From: Hydractinia symbiolongicarpus
Lineage: Eukaryota; Cnidaria; Hydrozoa; Anthoathecata; Hydractiniidae
Direction: 5' to 3'
DNA: 64,000 nt
Assembly (NCBI RefSeq): GCF_029227915.1
Contig: NC_079886.1
Coordinates: forward strand, 10,499,501-10,563,500
Below, piece by piece: positions 10,201 to 20,293 of this stretch; within the stretch, counting starts at the first letter, position 1, and every line of letters begins with the position of its first letter. Below the pieces are notes generated by a model that saw nothing but the letters and a program-made list of their open reading frames with translations, was not told the DNA's origin and did not search any database. A program made the position numbers and the translations under genes.

Positions 10201-13192
10201 CAGTATCTGCAAAAAAAACCATAAACAACATGTCCAGCTTGACTGAATCCGGCAAAATTGTAACATAAAAGAGATTTATGTGTAGACATATGTTAATCCA
10301 ACAGCAGAGTTTCAACCTCGATCTCTGTAGCATTTTTGATATGGTTTGGTTCAAGACTGCGTTTTATTCACTCATATAAAGAAGGCTACTGACCCTGGAA
10401 TCGAGGTATCGAAAGTGTAAAGTTGGGTAAAATTGGAAGGAGTTAACATACCCTCCTCATTGTATACTGACATGCTGCTATGCCCAGCCATTCTCTGGAA
10501 TGCGAACCACAGTTGATAAATATGATCGGCTTCTCATCGGATGCATTTTTATGAATCTAAAAGTATCCATTCACTTCATGTATTAAACCACAGAGATTAT
10601 AAAAATTTCATTAAGAAAAAAAATCATTCTTGGTTTTTCTTAATACGGACTAAAGGCAACTTTATCCCCAGGGTTTCTTGCCTTTTTAATATTGAGGCTA
10701 ACAAGAAAGCGCTAGCGGCTTTGATATCAGGCAACAAACCCTAGGGACGAGTTTGAACGAAATAAAACAAGGTATAATATAAGAAAGAGGGATCCACATA
10801 ACATTTAATACCTTTAAAGAATATATGTTCCTTCCTTCGTATGATTTTCCAATAATTTCTAAGGTTGTGGAAGTATTAAAAACAATACTTAGTCTTTTTA
10901 TTTCTCCTTCTATCTAAAATAAACTTATTTCATAAAAAATGGTACACCGTTTGAGAAAAAATCATCATAAAGTTTTTTTCACTGACGCTTTTTGTCAAAG
11001 TAAACTTGGAAGGAAGTTGGTGGTTTTGAACACTAAAATCTCTATCAATCTCGTTCCCATCGCATTTTGCCTTTGTGATAAACATTACGGTGTACGCCTC
11101 GTAATAAGAGGCTCAGAGAAAAAGAGACCTTGGTGACAAGGCTATTTCACAATCTCGTTCCCAAAGCTTTTCTTTTGCTCTCCGATTAATGGTTGCACAA
11201 AAAAATACTTTTTTCAAAAAACGTCCTAGGAACGAGGTTTGTTCATTTGAATGCCTTTTCCACTTGTGCATTAAACCGAGGCTAGAAGGATGGAGAAACG
11301 AATTTTTCACCTCTTCAAATCTTTGATAATAATCTTCAAAATCTTCAATATTCTTCATAGAAATGTTTTCTTTCTTTATTTCGTTGTAGATGTTGTTATG
11401 CACAATTTCAAAATTAATTTTTTTCTTTATACAAACTTTCTCAAATGCATCATACGAACTTCCTGATAACCATATATCAACATGGCGCTCTATAACATCA
11501 GGATGTCTCCAAAGCTGCAGCTGAAATAAAATTAAAATTCGGAAAGTTGTTGACGCTCCATACAAGTGCCCTTGGTGAGCTTGTGCGTTGTGAATGTCGA
11601 AAATGCTATTCAACTTCGTCCCCAGTGCCTCCGAAAAATCGTTTTTAGATGAAATAAACTGTGTATTTTACACAACTTTCTGGTTTTTGTGCAGTCACAT
11701 CTTTTAGCATTGGCCCTTCTCCCAAAACGATGTTTTTCCCTGGGCCTTTATTATCTATAGGTAAAAAAAGAGTAAGCTTTTGTACGATCAGCATTTTTCA
11801 GTATGATACTATTTGAACATTATGCAGAGAATGAGCAGTATGGTGAAGAAGGAAGGGTGTGTGTTTGTTGTACACAACCTTGAAGTTGTACGAACAAAAC
11901 AACCGAGTTGAAACAGTATAAAAAGGCCATTAGGAATGTAAGATTTCTACGAACCACTTAGGCTTCATCTTGATCAAAAAATATAAAAAATAAAAAAAAC
12001 GGTAGGTTGCTTTAAAATAAAAACAAAATTAAGACCATTTTTAGCGGAAGCTTGTTATAGTTCTTATAAACATAAAACATGCAACAGAGATACTGTATTT
12101 TATTTAACAAGTGTCAACCTCTTTTTGAAATCACGGTGATGCAATTATTATTCGACCGCCAAAAATTTACAAAATATTGTACATATTTTATTTCTTCAGA
12201 CAGGTATGCAGTTTTTTTGATCACTCATATTGTAGAAACATTAGTTAATGTTATCAGGTGTCCCACATTTCAACAACCACGTCTACAAATTCACCCGCAG
12301 GAGAAGCGCGCAGAAAAGTTATTTGTGGAAGACCCAGGGCTCTTTTCCTTGCTTTATTGTCCCTCTCGCAAAACAAGGCCTAACAAGTAGATTAAGACAA
12401 AGCGTTTTATTTGTTTCAGAGTAAAAAAATAGAAAACAGCGACAGTCTAAAATTTATTGGAACACAACAGCAGCCACGGACTAACTTTCGAAACGGGGGA
12501 GCTTCTCACTTTGTTAATTATTTGTGAAAACTTCTAAACTTCTTTAGGGGTTGCGATTTGGTAAAATTTCATCATTTTTAGTTAGCATTAAAAACGTCAA
12601 AATGTTTAGGTCACATATGTTGTCATCGGAAAACAGGTGGGTGGCAAAAATATATCCCGATTGATTTTCACACCCTCAAACAGCCCAACCTGAATAGACA
12701 CGCTTTGATTGCAAAAACCCAGAGCAGGATTAAATATTAAAATTTAATCGATTGAAACTAAAATTATTTGCAAATTTTTATGCACAATGTTTATTTGGGC
12801 ATATACATTTGAATTAGCAACTGAAGGACAGTCCGAAGGCAGCAGGGGTAGGGTGTTGGTGCTATGGAGCGTTTCCCTTAGACAAAACCATGGTTTGCCA
12901 TCATAAAGACGATACATTTTAAACCACCCGCCCCGTGTTTCATGTTGAAGCTTTATTGTTTATTTTTTTTTTCTGTCTGTTTTATTCACTGAGACGATGT
13001 GTTAGGTTTCCCCTTCAGTACCAGTCCTTCTTTTGCGTTCCCTTGACTTAAATAAGGAAATTAGACAAAAAAGCCTGTTGACAAGGTTGGGAAATGTATG
13101 CACTTACTCGGAGACCATGCTTTTGTTGCTTAAAAGTTTTTAAAAATTCTAATTGTTGCGTCGTGTTTGGAACAACTCGGATTAACATCACT
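7212..13192 (-). CDS. M14A zinc carboxypeptidase, A/B type (5' exon missing)
   Basis: Digestive or secreted metallocarboxypeptidase that removes C-terminal residues. Nine exons with matching phases: 13108-13192, 11311-11520, 10812-10913, 10452-10556, 10093-10206, 9895-9985, 9616-9818, 7697-7781, 7212-7426 (402 residues visible). The first two exons encode the activation propeptide (RVVPNTTQQLEFLK). The zinc ligands are in GSHSREWLG and DVHTYGQMW. NPDGY, DINRNFDYRWG and the catalytic Glu in FAIELRP are all present, as is the substrate-binding Tyr in LYHTSGD. The residue at the S1' position (bovine CPA 255) aligns to Leu in ALDW, which points to A-type (hydrophobic) specificity by inference. 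The signal-peptide exon was not found upstream of 13192. The 3-kb element at 13439-16437 lies between this exon and any distal first exon. The exon around YRLWRKSRS could begin 5 nt later if a non-canonical donor is used. Confidence 0.9.
7846..8105 (-). repeat. tRNA-derived SINE copy (carboxypeptidase intron)
   Basis: On the minus strand it reads GTGGTAAAGCG (A-box-like) then GGTTCAAACCC (B box), followed by a body that aligns over about 200 bp with the plus-strand copy at 38418-38736 (shared CTTTCTGCTTA, TTGATATCTT-like and AAGAGGCTATYC blocks). It ends in an A/T-rich tail. The two copies are independent insertions in different genes, which supports a SINE family. Confidence 0.6.
8524..9600 (+). 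mobile_element. Relic DNA transposon with Myb-like ORF fragment
   Basis: GC-rich repeated blocks (GAGCTGGCCCG, GGGCTGAAATCAGCCCGG) at 8524-8600 recur at 9545-9595, bracketing an AT-rich interior. From 8761 the plus strand reads a decayed frame starting MAALKGSTK with a SANT-like helix (SFRWT), an in-frame stop, then FKTTMNFKGLDFDGDKP and, after a shift, a fragment like MAKIYKDALDLFGG. This pattern fits the Myb-like second protein of PIF/Harbinger elements. Family assignment is tentative. It lies inside a carboxypeptidase intron. Confidence 0.45.
11047..11239. repeat. Two adjacent CAATCTCGTTCCC-ended MITEs
   Basis: One unit runs from CAATCTCGTTCCCATCGC (about 11047) to GACCTTGGTGACAAGG (about 11140). 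The next runs from CAATCTCGTTCCCAAAGC (11150) to CCTAGGAACGAGGTTTG (about 11239). Both are short, non-coding and inverted at their ends. They lie just beyond a carboxypeptidase exon. Confidence 0.45.
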
Positions 13193-13438
13193 CTAAAACA
13201 TATAACACACGAAAAATTGTTTGTGATATGGGAAAAAATATTACAACAAAAACAGTAGAAAATAATCGAAATTGTACGAAATTCATATTATAATAAGGTC
13301 TGTTTGAGTAAATGGTTTTATAAATTCCGAGTATAAAAAAGCTATGGAGAGATATACGTTATCAACGAAAGAGTCACAAAAAAAGTTGATAAAAACTTTC
13401 GGTAAAAATATTGATTTGCAAACATTGTAGTCAGTTCC

Positions 13439-13690
13439 TATGGAGTCATGTACTGGACAAAAGTCACGCTATAGAGTGTCGTGTTGCGTAGTAGAGTGTC
13501 GAGGTGCAATATAGATCCCAAGGTCGCGAGGCGTAGTATAGGTGGACGCGAGGCGAAATAGAGAGTCGCGAGGCGTAATAGTGAGACGCGTATGTAATAA
13601 TAGAGAGATGCGAGGCGTAATAGAAGGACGCGATGCGTAACAGAAGGACGCGTTGCGTGATGGAAAGACGCGCAAACAAGGGCGACGCGG
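13439..13690. repeat. Left TIR with 20-bp minisatellite
   Basis: The outer roughly 100 bp is unique; the remainder is about six or seven degenerate units of the form GGACGCGAGGCGTAATAGAG. This arm has one extra unit near 13555 and more divergent inner units than the right arm. Confidence 0.85.
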
Positions 13691-14626
13691 CGTGTAGGAA
13701 GAGGGGACGCGTACTTTCGCGCCATTTGCCTTGGTTACCCGTGAATAAATTTCGAATTTTTTCAATTGACTGGCAAATTAATCAAGACAAAACACGAAAG
13801 AAAAAGTAAGTTTTTGTAGCAGCTGGGCTGACCGTTCTCTCTGATTTTTTCTCTCCTGTTTTTTTAATTTCTGCTGTATTATAGTTATATTCTGATAAAT
13901 TGTGAGAAGTTGCTAATTCATAAGTATGTGTAGTAGTGAAGGGAAGCAATGTAGGGCAACGACGACATTTGTCAACACAGGTATAGCTGGCACCCCCCCC
14001 CCCTCCTCATATATATTTTCTCATTAAAATTTGTAATGGGCTAGCTATACTATTGCTATAAATAATGGATTATATTATTTGCCCTAGCAACTTTTACTTC
14101 CTTTTTTCCTTCCCTTGTATACACCACCAATCAACCCCCCTCCCCCTGCAACGAGGAGGGTGCCGATAAGCCGAAAAATGTTATTACACTGCTTGCATGC
14201 TATTCTGTTATAAGCAATGTGCTGTTTTTGTATTAATATTGTGTTTTGTATCACCATGTGATTACAATGTTTTGATAGGTAAACAGGGCAGCTTATAAAA
14301 CAGAACGTAGGACTACGACTGGTAGTTAAATGGAACTGTGCGGTGCATATGCATGTGTACAACAACACTGTCAACAGGTGTATTGTAATGATGGCAAATT
14401 TCTCAAGTTTTGGTTTTCTTCAAGTGACACTGCACCCATTTTCAAGAATTTTAAATAATGCAGCAAATATGTACAATGTTCTTATTCGATTTTCCTTTAA
14501 GGATATTCTTAAGACATTTTTAAATTTTTGTCTTACTATCGTGAATATTTATCGGCATGGTTGTAATTTTCAAAACTTTCAAGCTAAATTGTATGTGATG
14601 TTTTAGGAATTAAAAATTGATTCAGC

Positions 14627-15621
14627 ATGCAGAAAGTGAAAGACGCTATAGACAGACTGAATAATGCATTGGATGGTCTGTCATCATCAACAACAAGTAC
14701 TCAAAATAATCCAAATCAGAACATCTTCCAGAGTCCAAACTCACATCCAAGTCCAAACTTACATCCAAGTCCACAACATCAGAGAATTCTACAAGATTTC
14801 AAGTAGGTTGATATTTTTAAGAGTTGTGAATTTCTGCTCCCAGCATGATCATTGCCTCCTTTGTATCTTTTCGATAAGTTTCAATAATCATCTCTCCAGG
14901 AGTACTGCTCACAGGCATTATGCTGATTGTGACTATTGAATTTTTTCGTGCCTTTGTACCTTTTTATAACATTTTTCATTTTTTTGATTTTGTTCAACTT
15001 TAATTTTTTTCTGTATACACTGAGTAGAAAGATTATTATGTTTGAGACAGATTTTTATTTTAATTCTTGTTCTGTTTCAGTAAGCAATTTCCAGCGTTGA
15101 ATGCTGGTGGTAGCCGATATCGCCCACAAGCAAAGAAACCACGTCTCTCTAATAACTTCATTAAGGACACATGGACCCATAAATTCTGTGCACTGAGCTA
15201 CAAAGATACATCAGTTTCACCGAATGAGTTGCATTTGTTTTGCCTTCATTATGTTTTTATTCCAAGAATAAATGCACATTTTCAAAGATTTATCCTGGGC
15301 TATGATCACCATCCTATCCGAACAGAGAGAAACCTTTCTCCTCTTCAATTATGGGAAAGAGGTTTGTTGTTGCAAAGGAGACCGTCAGAAGATGATATTG
15401 TCGATGACTGCGATTCATATGGTATAGATTGGAGTGTACCGAGTCATTATATCGAAACCCGTGACGATGCTATTGTGGTTCCCGAGATAAATCATCCATT
15501 TCAAAGTAATGACTTATACCTGGAATTTTGTAGATCTAACGATCCAATGGCAAATTGCGATAACTTCGGTATCGAAGTGTTTCTTCGAACTGTTCAGGTC
15601 GTAGAAAGTACATTGTTATGA
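14627..15621 (+). CDS. Two-exon gene, integrase-core C-terminal-like region
   Basis: Exon 1 (14627-14802) starts MQKVKDAIDRLNNALDG and is Ser/Pro/His-rich with repeated PNxHPSP. Exon 2 (15081-15621) continues in phase (AA|T) for a 238-residue protein. Residues after about 60 hold a KKPR basic patch and DTWTHKFCAL, and then a segment (HLFCLHYVFIPRINAHFQ, HHPIRTERNLSPLQLW, YGIDW) that resembles the region just after the catalytic core in integrase-core proteins common in cnidarian and fish genomes. The DDE catalytic residues themselves are absent. It therefore looks like a chimera or internally deleted gene captured by the surrounding foldback-like element. It is intact and spliced, so it may be expressed. 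Function unknown. Confidence 0.6.
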
Positions 15622-16131
15622 ACACCACTATTAGTTCACTCACAGAACTTTTGATTGAATTGCTTAACTTGACATTAGTTACATTAGATACATTACAAAG
15701 AAGAAATTCAAACATTTTGTTCACTATATACGTACTAGATATTATGCTTAGGTAAAATAAAGCTCCTTCAGTTCTTCTAACCACGCGAAAAAATAGCCAC
15801 AGCAGTAGTCATTTAATAAGTTCTTCCCGTGCCTAATTATAGAGCGCGCTCTTTTTTGTTTCCCCGTCCCAACGTCGAAAAGTTGTATTATGCCCTGATC
15901 GAGGTTGTTATTCTGCTTATCATAACTCCCCTCTAATAGGCATATAATATACACGAGAGGTTATGATGAACTAGTAGCCCTTGTACACCAAGTATGGAAT
16001 CTTTTTTTTTCATTTTTTCCTTTTAAAGTATTCATGACAAGAAAAAAGTGAAGATGTATGTAAGCGTAGTTCTTTCTCTGACACGGATCCTCCCATCACA
16101 CATCTTATTACGCTCCGACTTTACACGTATT

Positions 16132-16437
16132 TCTATTACGCCTCGCGTCCTTCTATTACGCCTCGCGTCTCTCTATTACGCCTCGCGTCTCTCTATTACG
16201 CCTCGCGTCCTTCTATTACGCCTCGCGTCTCTCTATTACGCCTTGCGTCTCTCTATTACGCCTCGCGTCCTTCTATTACGCCTCGCGTCTCTCTATTATT
16301 ACATACGCGTCTCACTATTACGCCTCGCGTCCACCTATACTACGCCTCGCGACCTTGGGATCTATATTGAACCTCGACACTCTACTACGCAACACGACAC
16401 TCTATAGCGTGACTTTTGTCCAGTACATGACTCCATA
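16132..16437. repeat. Right TIR with 20-bp minisatellite
   Basis: About ten tandem units TCTATTACGCCTCGCGTCYY from 16132, one of them a 22-bp variant containing ATTACATACG that is also present in the left arm. The unique outer arm follows, ending CATGACTCCATA at 16437. The repeat periodicity creates long but meaningless open frames on both strands. Confidence 0.85.
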
Positions 16438-16443
16438 AGTTCC

Positions 16444-17986
16444 CACAAATTTTCATTAACGAATACGTTGAAAAGTTGTACAAGCTTCGATATCTTTGAC
16501 TGAAAAATTTTTCTGGGTAATGGGTAAAAAAGACAGAATAAGATCTGAAAATTGCTATTCTTTAAAACTATCACAATTTTACCTTGGTTGACCATTGCTT
16601 GTTACGTTAACGCACCACGTGACCGGAATACAACCAATAAGAAAACAAGTTACATACCAAATCAAGTGCATTTTTAACGAAACTTCTAAACTCGTATAAT
16701 AAACTTTAATTTGACTGTTTTTTTTTGTTTTGTTTTTGTTTTTTTAAATTAATTTTTTCTTATTGTTTTTACAGAAAATGTTATAAGACCATTCAATGAA
16801 CAAATGACAATTTGTTTAAACACACTGTGAAGGGGAACGTTTCCATCGTAGAGTTTTTCCTGTCAATCTCTTCTTTAGGGAAGGTGGAGACAAGATTGTT
16901 TTGATGACTAACTTTTGAGAAAAGATTAAATACTCAATAGTTGATGCGTTACGCACAATAATTGTTTGTTTAGTGACGACACACTATTTTGTAGAGAAAA
17001 GACCTTTTAACACTTTTTAAAAGTATAGGCGTCATATTTTAGTGACGTGTAAGATGCACAACGGTAAGATAACAAGTGTACATTTTGGAGATTTCACCTT
17101 CTAAAATGCCAAATAAGAAACTCTCCTGTCTTGTCTTATGTAAATTTGAACCAGGCTACCACGCTCTACAAACTAAATGGAACATACAAATTCTTCATGT
17201 TTAAAAACAGTATAGTACTCTAACAAATGGCACATCTCTTCCCAATTTTATTATTGCATAGAAAAAAATAGATCTGCCTCACTATTTTATTAGAGCGCTG
17301 GCTAAGAGTGAAAAAAGAAGAATTACCAACTTTAGTGTTTGAAAGCTTTACAAACAGAAAGCGACCTGCTACAAAACTTATAGGTCTGTATCATAACCAA
17401 GTAAACCAATGCGCAGTAAGTTTTTAGAATTAGTACATGATGAGTTTAAAATAATTCAGGTTTAAAACACTGGTTAGACAAGACTTATAATGGCTTCTTA
17501 AGACCAAATACAGCCCCTCCATCCTTGGCCTGTTATGATCTTTATACTTTTATACCTGAAATTAATCGCTTTTTAAAAATTGCAACGTCGGGAACAACAG
17601 TAATTTACGTACCTTAAGAAATAAACTTTTAAGGGCGTTACGCGGAAAAAATGCAAAATTTTTGGCAAAGAATTCTCGATAAATTTTTTGGCAAATTTTG
17701 CGAAAATAAAATTTCGCGTGTGAAGGAGAATTTTTTGTAATTTTGCAAGAAAAATCTTTTGCGACTTTCATGGTATGAAATAAGCCTGCGGCTATCTTAG
17801 GAGTGATAAAATCTCTTCTTTTGAGAGCAGCAATATCAGAACAAAGTGCCGCGTATCCAGATTCAACGACAACAAAATACACAAAAGGCTGGAATATATG
17901 GCATATATTTGCATTAGTTAAACCTGAAGGGATACCAATTCCTGCCGAGACTTTTTTTGTCACTTGTATTGGACAGTGAAATCGCC
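16444..17986. other. Intergenic, no supported gene
   Basis: AT-rich. A minus-strand open frame at 17562-17963 has some protein-like composition in its first 70 codons but no recognised domain and no convincing splice context. It abuts the Polinton insertion point. Confidence 0.4.
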
Positions 17987-17991
17987 AACCC

Positions 17992-18128
17992 AGTAGTAGT
18001 AAGGAGTGAACATAACCAGTTTTTATTCCTCCTACACTTTTTAATCACAAAAACCCCGCTTCCACCATTTCCTCCACCACCTCATCCCAAAAAACAAGTA
18101 AAAAACGGAATCATATGACGTCATCAAC
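17992..18128 (+). repeat. Polinton left TIR
   Basis: 137 bp. It matches the reverse complement of 33490-33626 with only a few differences and ends at CATATGACGTCATCAAC. The CRE-like TGACGTCA near its inner edge is conserved in both copies and could act as a promoter element. Confidence 0.95.
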
Positions 18129-18215
18129 AAAAGCATGCGCAAAGGCATATTATGAGTAAGGGAAATTTCCATGCTCAAACTATGACAGCACCAAAATTTT
18201 TGCTGATGTATCTTA

Positions 18216-18476
18216 GTGTATAATAATAATAAGATGTCTATTAATGATCATCTCTTAACGCCTGATCGAATAGTTCGTGCTGATTCATGGACACTAATGT
18301 TTGTACCCGATCATTTCAAGACACAGGAAATGTGTACTGCCGTAGTTCGTGAACATCCTTGGACACTAATATTAGTACCCGATCATTTAAAGACACAGGA
18401 AATGTGTGATGAGGCAGTGCGTGACAATCCAATGCTCCTCGAGTACGTTCCAGATCGATATATCCGTAGTAGCTAG
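18216..18476 (+). CDS. DUF4116-like repeat protein
   Basis: 86 residues, two to three copies of a repeat of roughly 25 residues with the signature VPDHxKTQEMCxxAVRxxPW/M, which is typical of DUF4116-type repeats known from giant viruses and amoebae. Function of that family is unknown. It is the first gene inside the left TIR, reading inward. A broken paralogue follows at 18874-19095. The start used is ATG after GTATAATAATAATAAG (the track frame opens just upstream). Confidence 0.7.
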   Translation: MYNNNKMSINDHLLTPDRIVRADSWTLMFVPDHFKTQEMCTAVVREHPWTLILVPDHLKTQEMCDEAVRDNPMLLEYVPDRYIRSS

Positions 18477-18636
18477 GGCCCTAGCACACGCATATCAAGG
18501 GAAATTCCCCAATTATTCAAATATATTGACCAAGACCATGCCTGAGTATATATCCAAAACCCATCAGAATGGCTGATAAATTTTCAAATGCTGTGTTTGA
18601 CAAAGCGAGGACGAGGGTGGCTATTGCACTCCGGCA

Positions 18637-18801
18637 ATGTCTGAGTATGTACAGGAACCATCAGAGCAAACCCTATACTCATGCTACAGGTGTGGTGGCC
18701 AAAATATTTCATCAGTGATTAAGCAGGTCAGGTCATGCGATGAGGGAACTTCGGTATTTAACACGTGTGTGAAATGCGGGAATACATGGCGGGTTGGATA
18801 A
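18637..18801 (+). CDS. TFIIS-like zinc ribbon, 54 residues
   Basis: A small ORF starting MSEYVQEPSE. It has two Cys pairs spaced as in the C-terminal zinc ribbon of TFIIS: SCYRCGG and TCVKCGNTW, with RSCDEGTS between them at the place of the family's acidic loop. The family's catalytic-loop Asp-Glu pair is present. Such a protein could help transcript elongation or cleavage. A 49-codon ORF (18569-18718, starting MADKFSNAVF) overlaps in another frame, so the upstream part of a longer ancestral protein may have been separated by a frameshift. Confidence 0.6.
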   Translation: MSEYVQEPSEQTLYSCYRCGGQNISSVIKQVRSCDEGTSVFNTCVKCGNTWRVG

Positions 18802-18873
18802 AATTTAAATAATGGTAATTCACCGTTAAGTACCCCAGTAAGTTCAAGTACTTGAATATATCCAAAATAAATA

Positions 18874-19095
18874 ATGAATCATTATCAGGAACTCTGTAAT
18901 AGGAACGTGAATTTCAACCCATGGATGCTCCATTATGTACCAGATTATTTCAAGACCCGTGATATGTGCAATACAGCGGTTAAAAAGGATCCAATGGTAT
19001 TCGTGTATGTTCCGTAATATTTCAAGACCTTGGAAATGTGTATAGGGGTAATCCAGTGCAATCCGGGTCTGTTTAATTACGTACCGGATAGGTAA
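18874..19095 (+). pseudogene. DUF4116-like repeat gene with internal stop
   Basis: A plus-strand frame starting MNHYQELCNR with three repeat units (VPDYFKTRDMCNTAV type). A TAA at 19015-19017 sits exactly where the repeat has VPD, and the frame stays open to 19095 afterwards. A degenerate paralogue of 18216-18476. Confidence 0.65.
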
Positions 19096-19130
19096 AGGCA
19101 CGCAGTGACGCAAATATTATTAAATAAAGT

Positions 19131-19292
19131 ATGACAATTGAGCAATGCGACGAATGCGAGATTACTTTGGATGACTACGATAAATGTAAGTGTGGGAGGA
19201 GGTTAATAATAAAGGGAAGAATGCTATGCTGGCATCATTACACGATGTATATAATATATAATGGAGGGGCATGTCCATGTCAAAATCCTTAA
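19131..19292 (+). CDS. Small Cys-rich putative zinc-binding protein
   Basis: 53 residues starting MTIEQCDECEI. Cys spacing CxxC, CxC, then CWHH and CPC suggests two metal sites. No family recognised. It ends 24 nt before the next ORF's ATG in the same orientation. Confidence 0.45.
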   Translation: MTIEQCDECEITLDDYDKCKCGRRLIIKGRMLCWHHYTMYIIYNGGACPCQNP

Positions 19293-19316
19293 GCCTTGGA
19301 TATAATAATAAAAGAT

Positions 19317-19928
19317 ATGTTCAAATTCTACGGCTATAATATTAAAACAAGGGATTTTTATAGCAACCTAACTGCACTAAACATCGAGGATGTAAAGATC
19401 GAAAACATCGTGCTTAGTGATGCAATCCCCACCAATAGATTTAAATGTGAACGATTCGTAATAGGCTATAAGAATGACAATAAGATATCTGCCCTGCTAA
19501 TCAGAACACCTGGAGGTCTATACAGCACCGGTGCCTCTCGCTACGATGGGAGTTCATCTCTTACTATGTCATTTAATTTGCACCAAGCACCTGAATGGCT
19601 GGAGAAATATCAGAGCATCTTGGCTAGGATAGAGAAACTGTACGGCAATGACTTCACTGCTCCACCAGTTAAAAATGGTCGCTTTGTTAGTACCAAAGTC
19701 AAGGAATGGGATGGGGAGGTGACTACCGATTTTCATGATGCTCCAGTACCGTTGAAGCAAGCTTATGAATGTACGATAATTATAAAACTATCCAGCATTT
19801 ATAAGCAGGTATCAAAGCACTACTTGCAGGTTATGCTCGAGGAATGTAAGTATAAACCTGTGGAACATTCAAGAACTAGGCATCTTATTGATTCAGATAA
19901 CGAAGAGGAACCATTCGTTGTAGTATAG
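19317..19928 (+). CDS. Polinton protein of unknown function (203 aa)
   Basis: The first ATG gives MFKFYGYNIK; an upstream TTG at 19296 extends the frame but is an unlikely start. The centre has ALLIRTPGGLYS and a following LTMSFNL block. This is loosely reminiscent of the DUF5871-type proteins of large DNA viruses, but I cannot confirm it. The acidic tail (DSDNEEEP) is compatible with a single-strand DNA-binding-like role, which is speculative. The frame is intact, unlike most genes in the element. Confidence 0.55.
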   Translation: MFKFYGYNIKTRDFYSNLTALNIEDVKIENIVLSDAIPTNRFKCERFVIGYKNDNKISALLIRTPGGLYSTGASRYDGSSSLTMSFNLHQAPEWLEKYQSILARIEKLYGNDFTAPPVKNGRFVSTKVKEWDGEVTTDFHDAPVPLKQAYECTIIIKLSSIYKQVSKHYLQVMLEECKYKPVEHSRTRHLIDSDNEEEPFVVV

Positions 19929-19976
19929 TAAAAACTCGATAGATTTTTGTATGCAATGTTGTATACAAAATAAACA

Positions 19977-20252
19977 ATGAACGATTTAAAAAGAGAAGCG
20001 AGAAAGCTGGGTATTCGTGGCTACTCCACTATGAAGAAGGGTGAAATTATAGAAGCGATTCATAAGGTAAAATATAAAGATATTGGAACACAAACCCTTG
20101 GTCCTTATTGCAAGCCATGCTCAGATATCGCGGCCATGAAAATCCTGGATGAATATATCAGAGGCTTGGAAGCAAAACAAAAGCGAACTATTATATATGC
20201 TGGTGATTTTATGGTTGACGGCAGTACCGGTAAGGTACTTGGCGTTGTATAA
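19977..20252 (+). CDS. Rho_N/SAP-like small protein
   Basis: 91 residues. Residues 1-30 (LKREARKLGIRGYSTMKKGE) match the helix-extended-helix pattern of Rho N-terminal or SAP-type nucleic-acid-binding domains. The remainder has a CKPC pair and no other motif. Convergent with the gene ending at 20294. Confidence 0.6.
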   Translation: MNDLKREARKLGIRGYSTMKKGEIIEAIHKVKYKDIGTQTLGPYCKPCSDIAAMKILDEYIRGLEAKQKRTIIYAGDFMVDGSTGKVLGVV

Positions 20253-20273
20253 TGTGTTATTAATAATACATTA
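20250..20273. terminator. Palindrome at convergent gene ends
   Basis: TAATGTGTTATTAATAATACATTA is self-complementary apart from one G-T pair. It overlaps the stop of the plus-strand gene and sits 20 bp from the end of the minus-strand gene, so it could end both transcripts. Confidence 0.5.
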
Positions 20274-20293
20274 TGAATATTCTGGTGGTGCCT

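Larger units (their letters stand above)
13439..16437. mobile_element. 3.0-kb foldback-like transposon with minisatellite TIRs
   Basis: The termini are inverted copies. 13439 onward (TATGGAGTCATGTACTGGAC) matches the reverse complement of the sequence ending at 16437 with one visible mismatch in about 115 bp. Inward, both arms become arrays of a 20-bp unit. The element is flanked on both sides by AGTTCC (13433-13438 and 16438-16443), a perfect 6-bp target duplication. The interior carries a two-exon plus-strand gene (14627-15621) and no recognisable full transposase. The near identity of the arms suggests recent mobility. The superfamily is not assigned. Confidence 0.85.

Noticed and set aside
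13464-13765. Three overlapping minus-strand ORFs of 71-98 codons, and a 119-codon one at 16048-16407
   Set aside because: They are translations of the 20-bp minisatellite in the TIRs; the repeated ASRLSITPR-like peptide is a periodicity artefact.
17562-17963. 133-codon minus-strand ORF next to the Polinton
   Set aside because: No recognised domain, low-complexity AT-rich C-terminal half and no splice partners. Not called as a gene.
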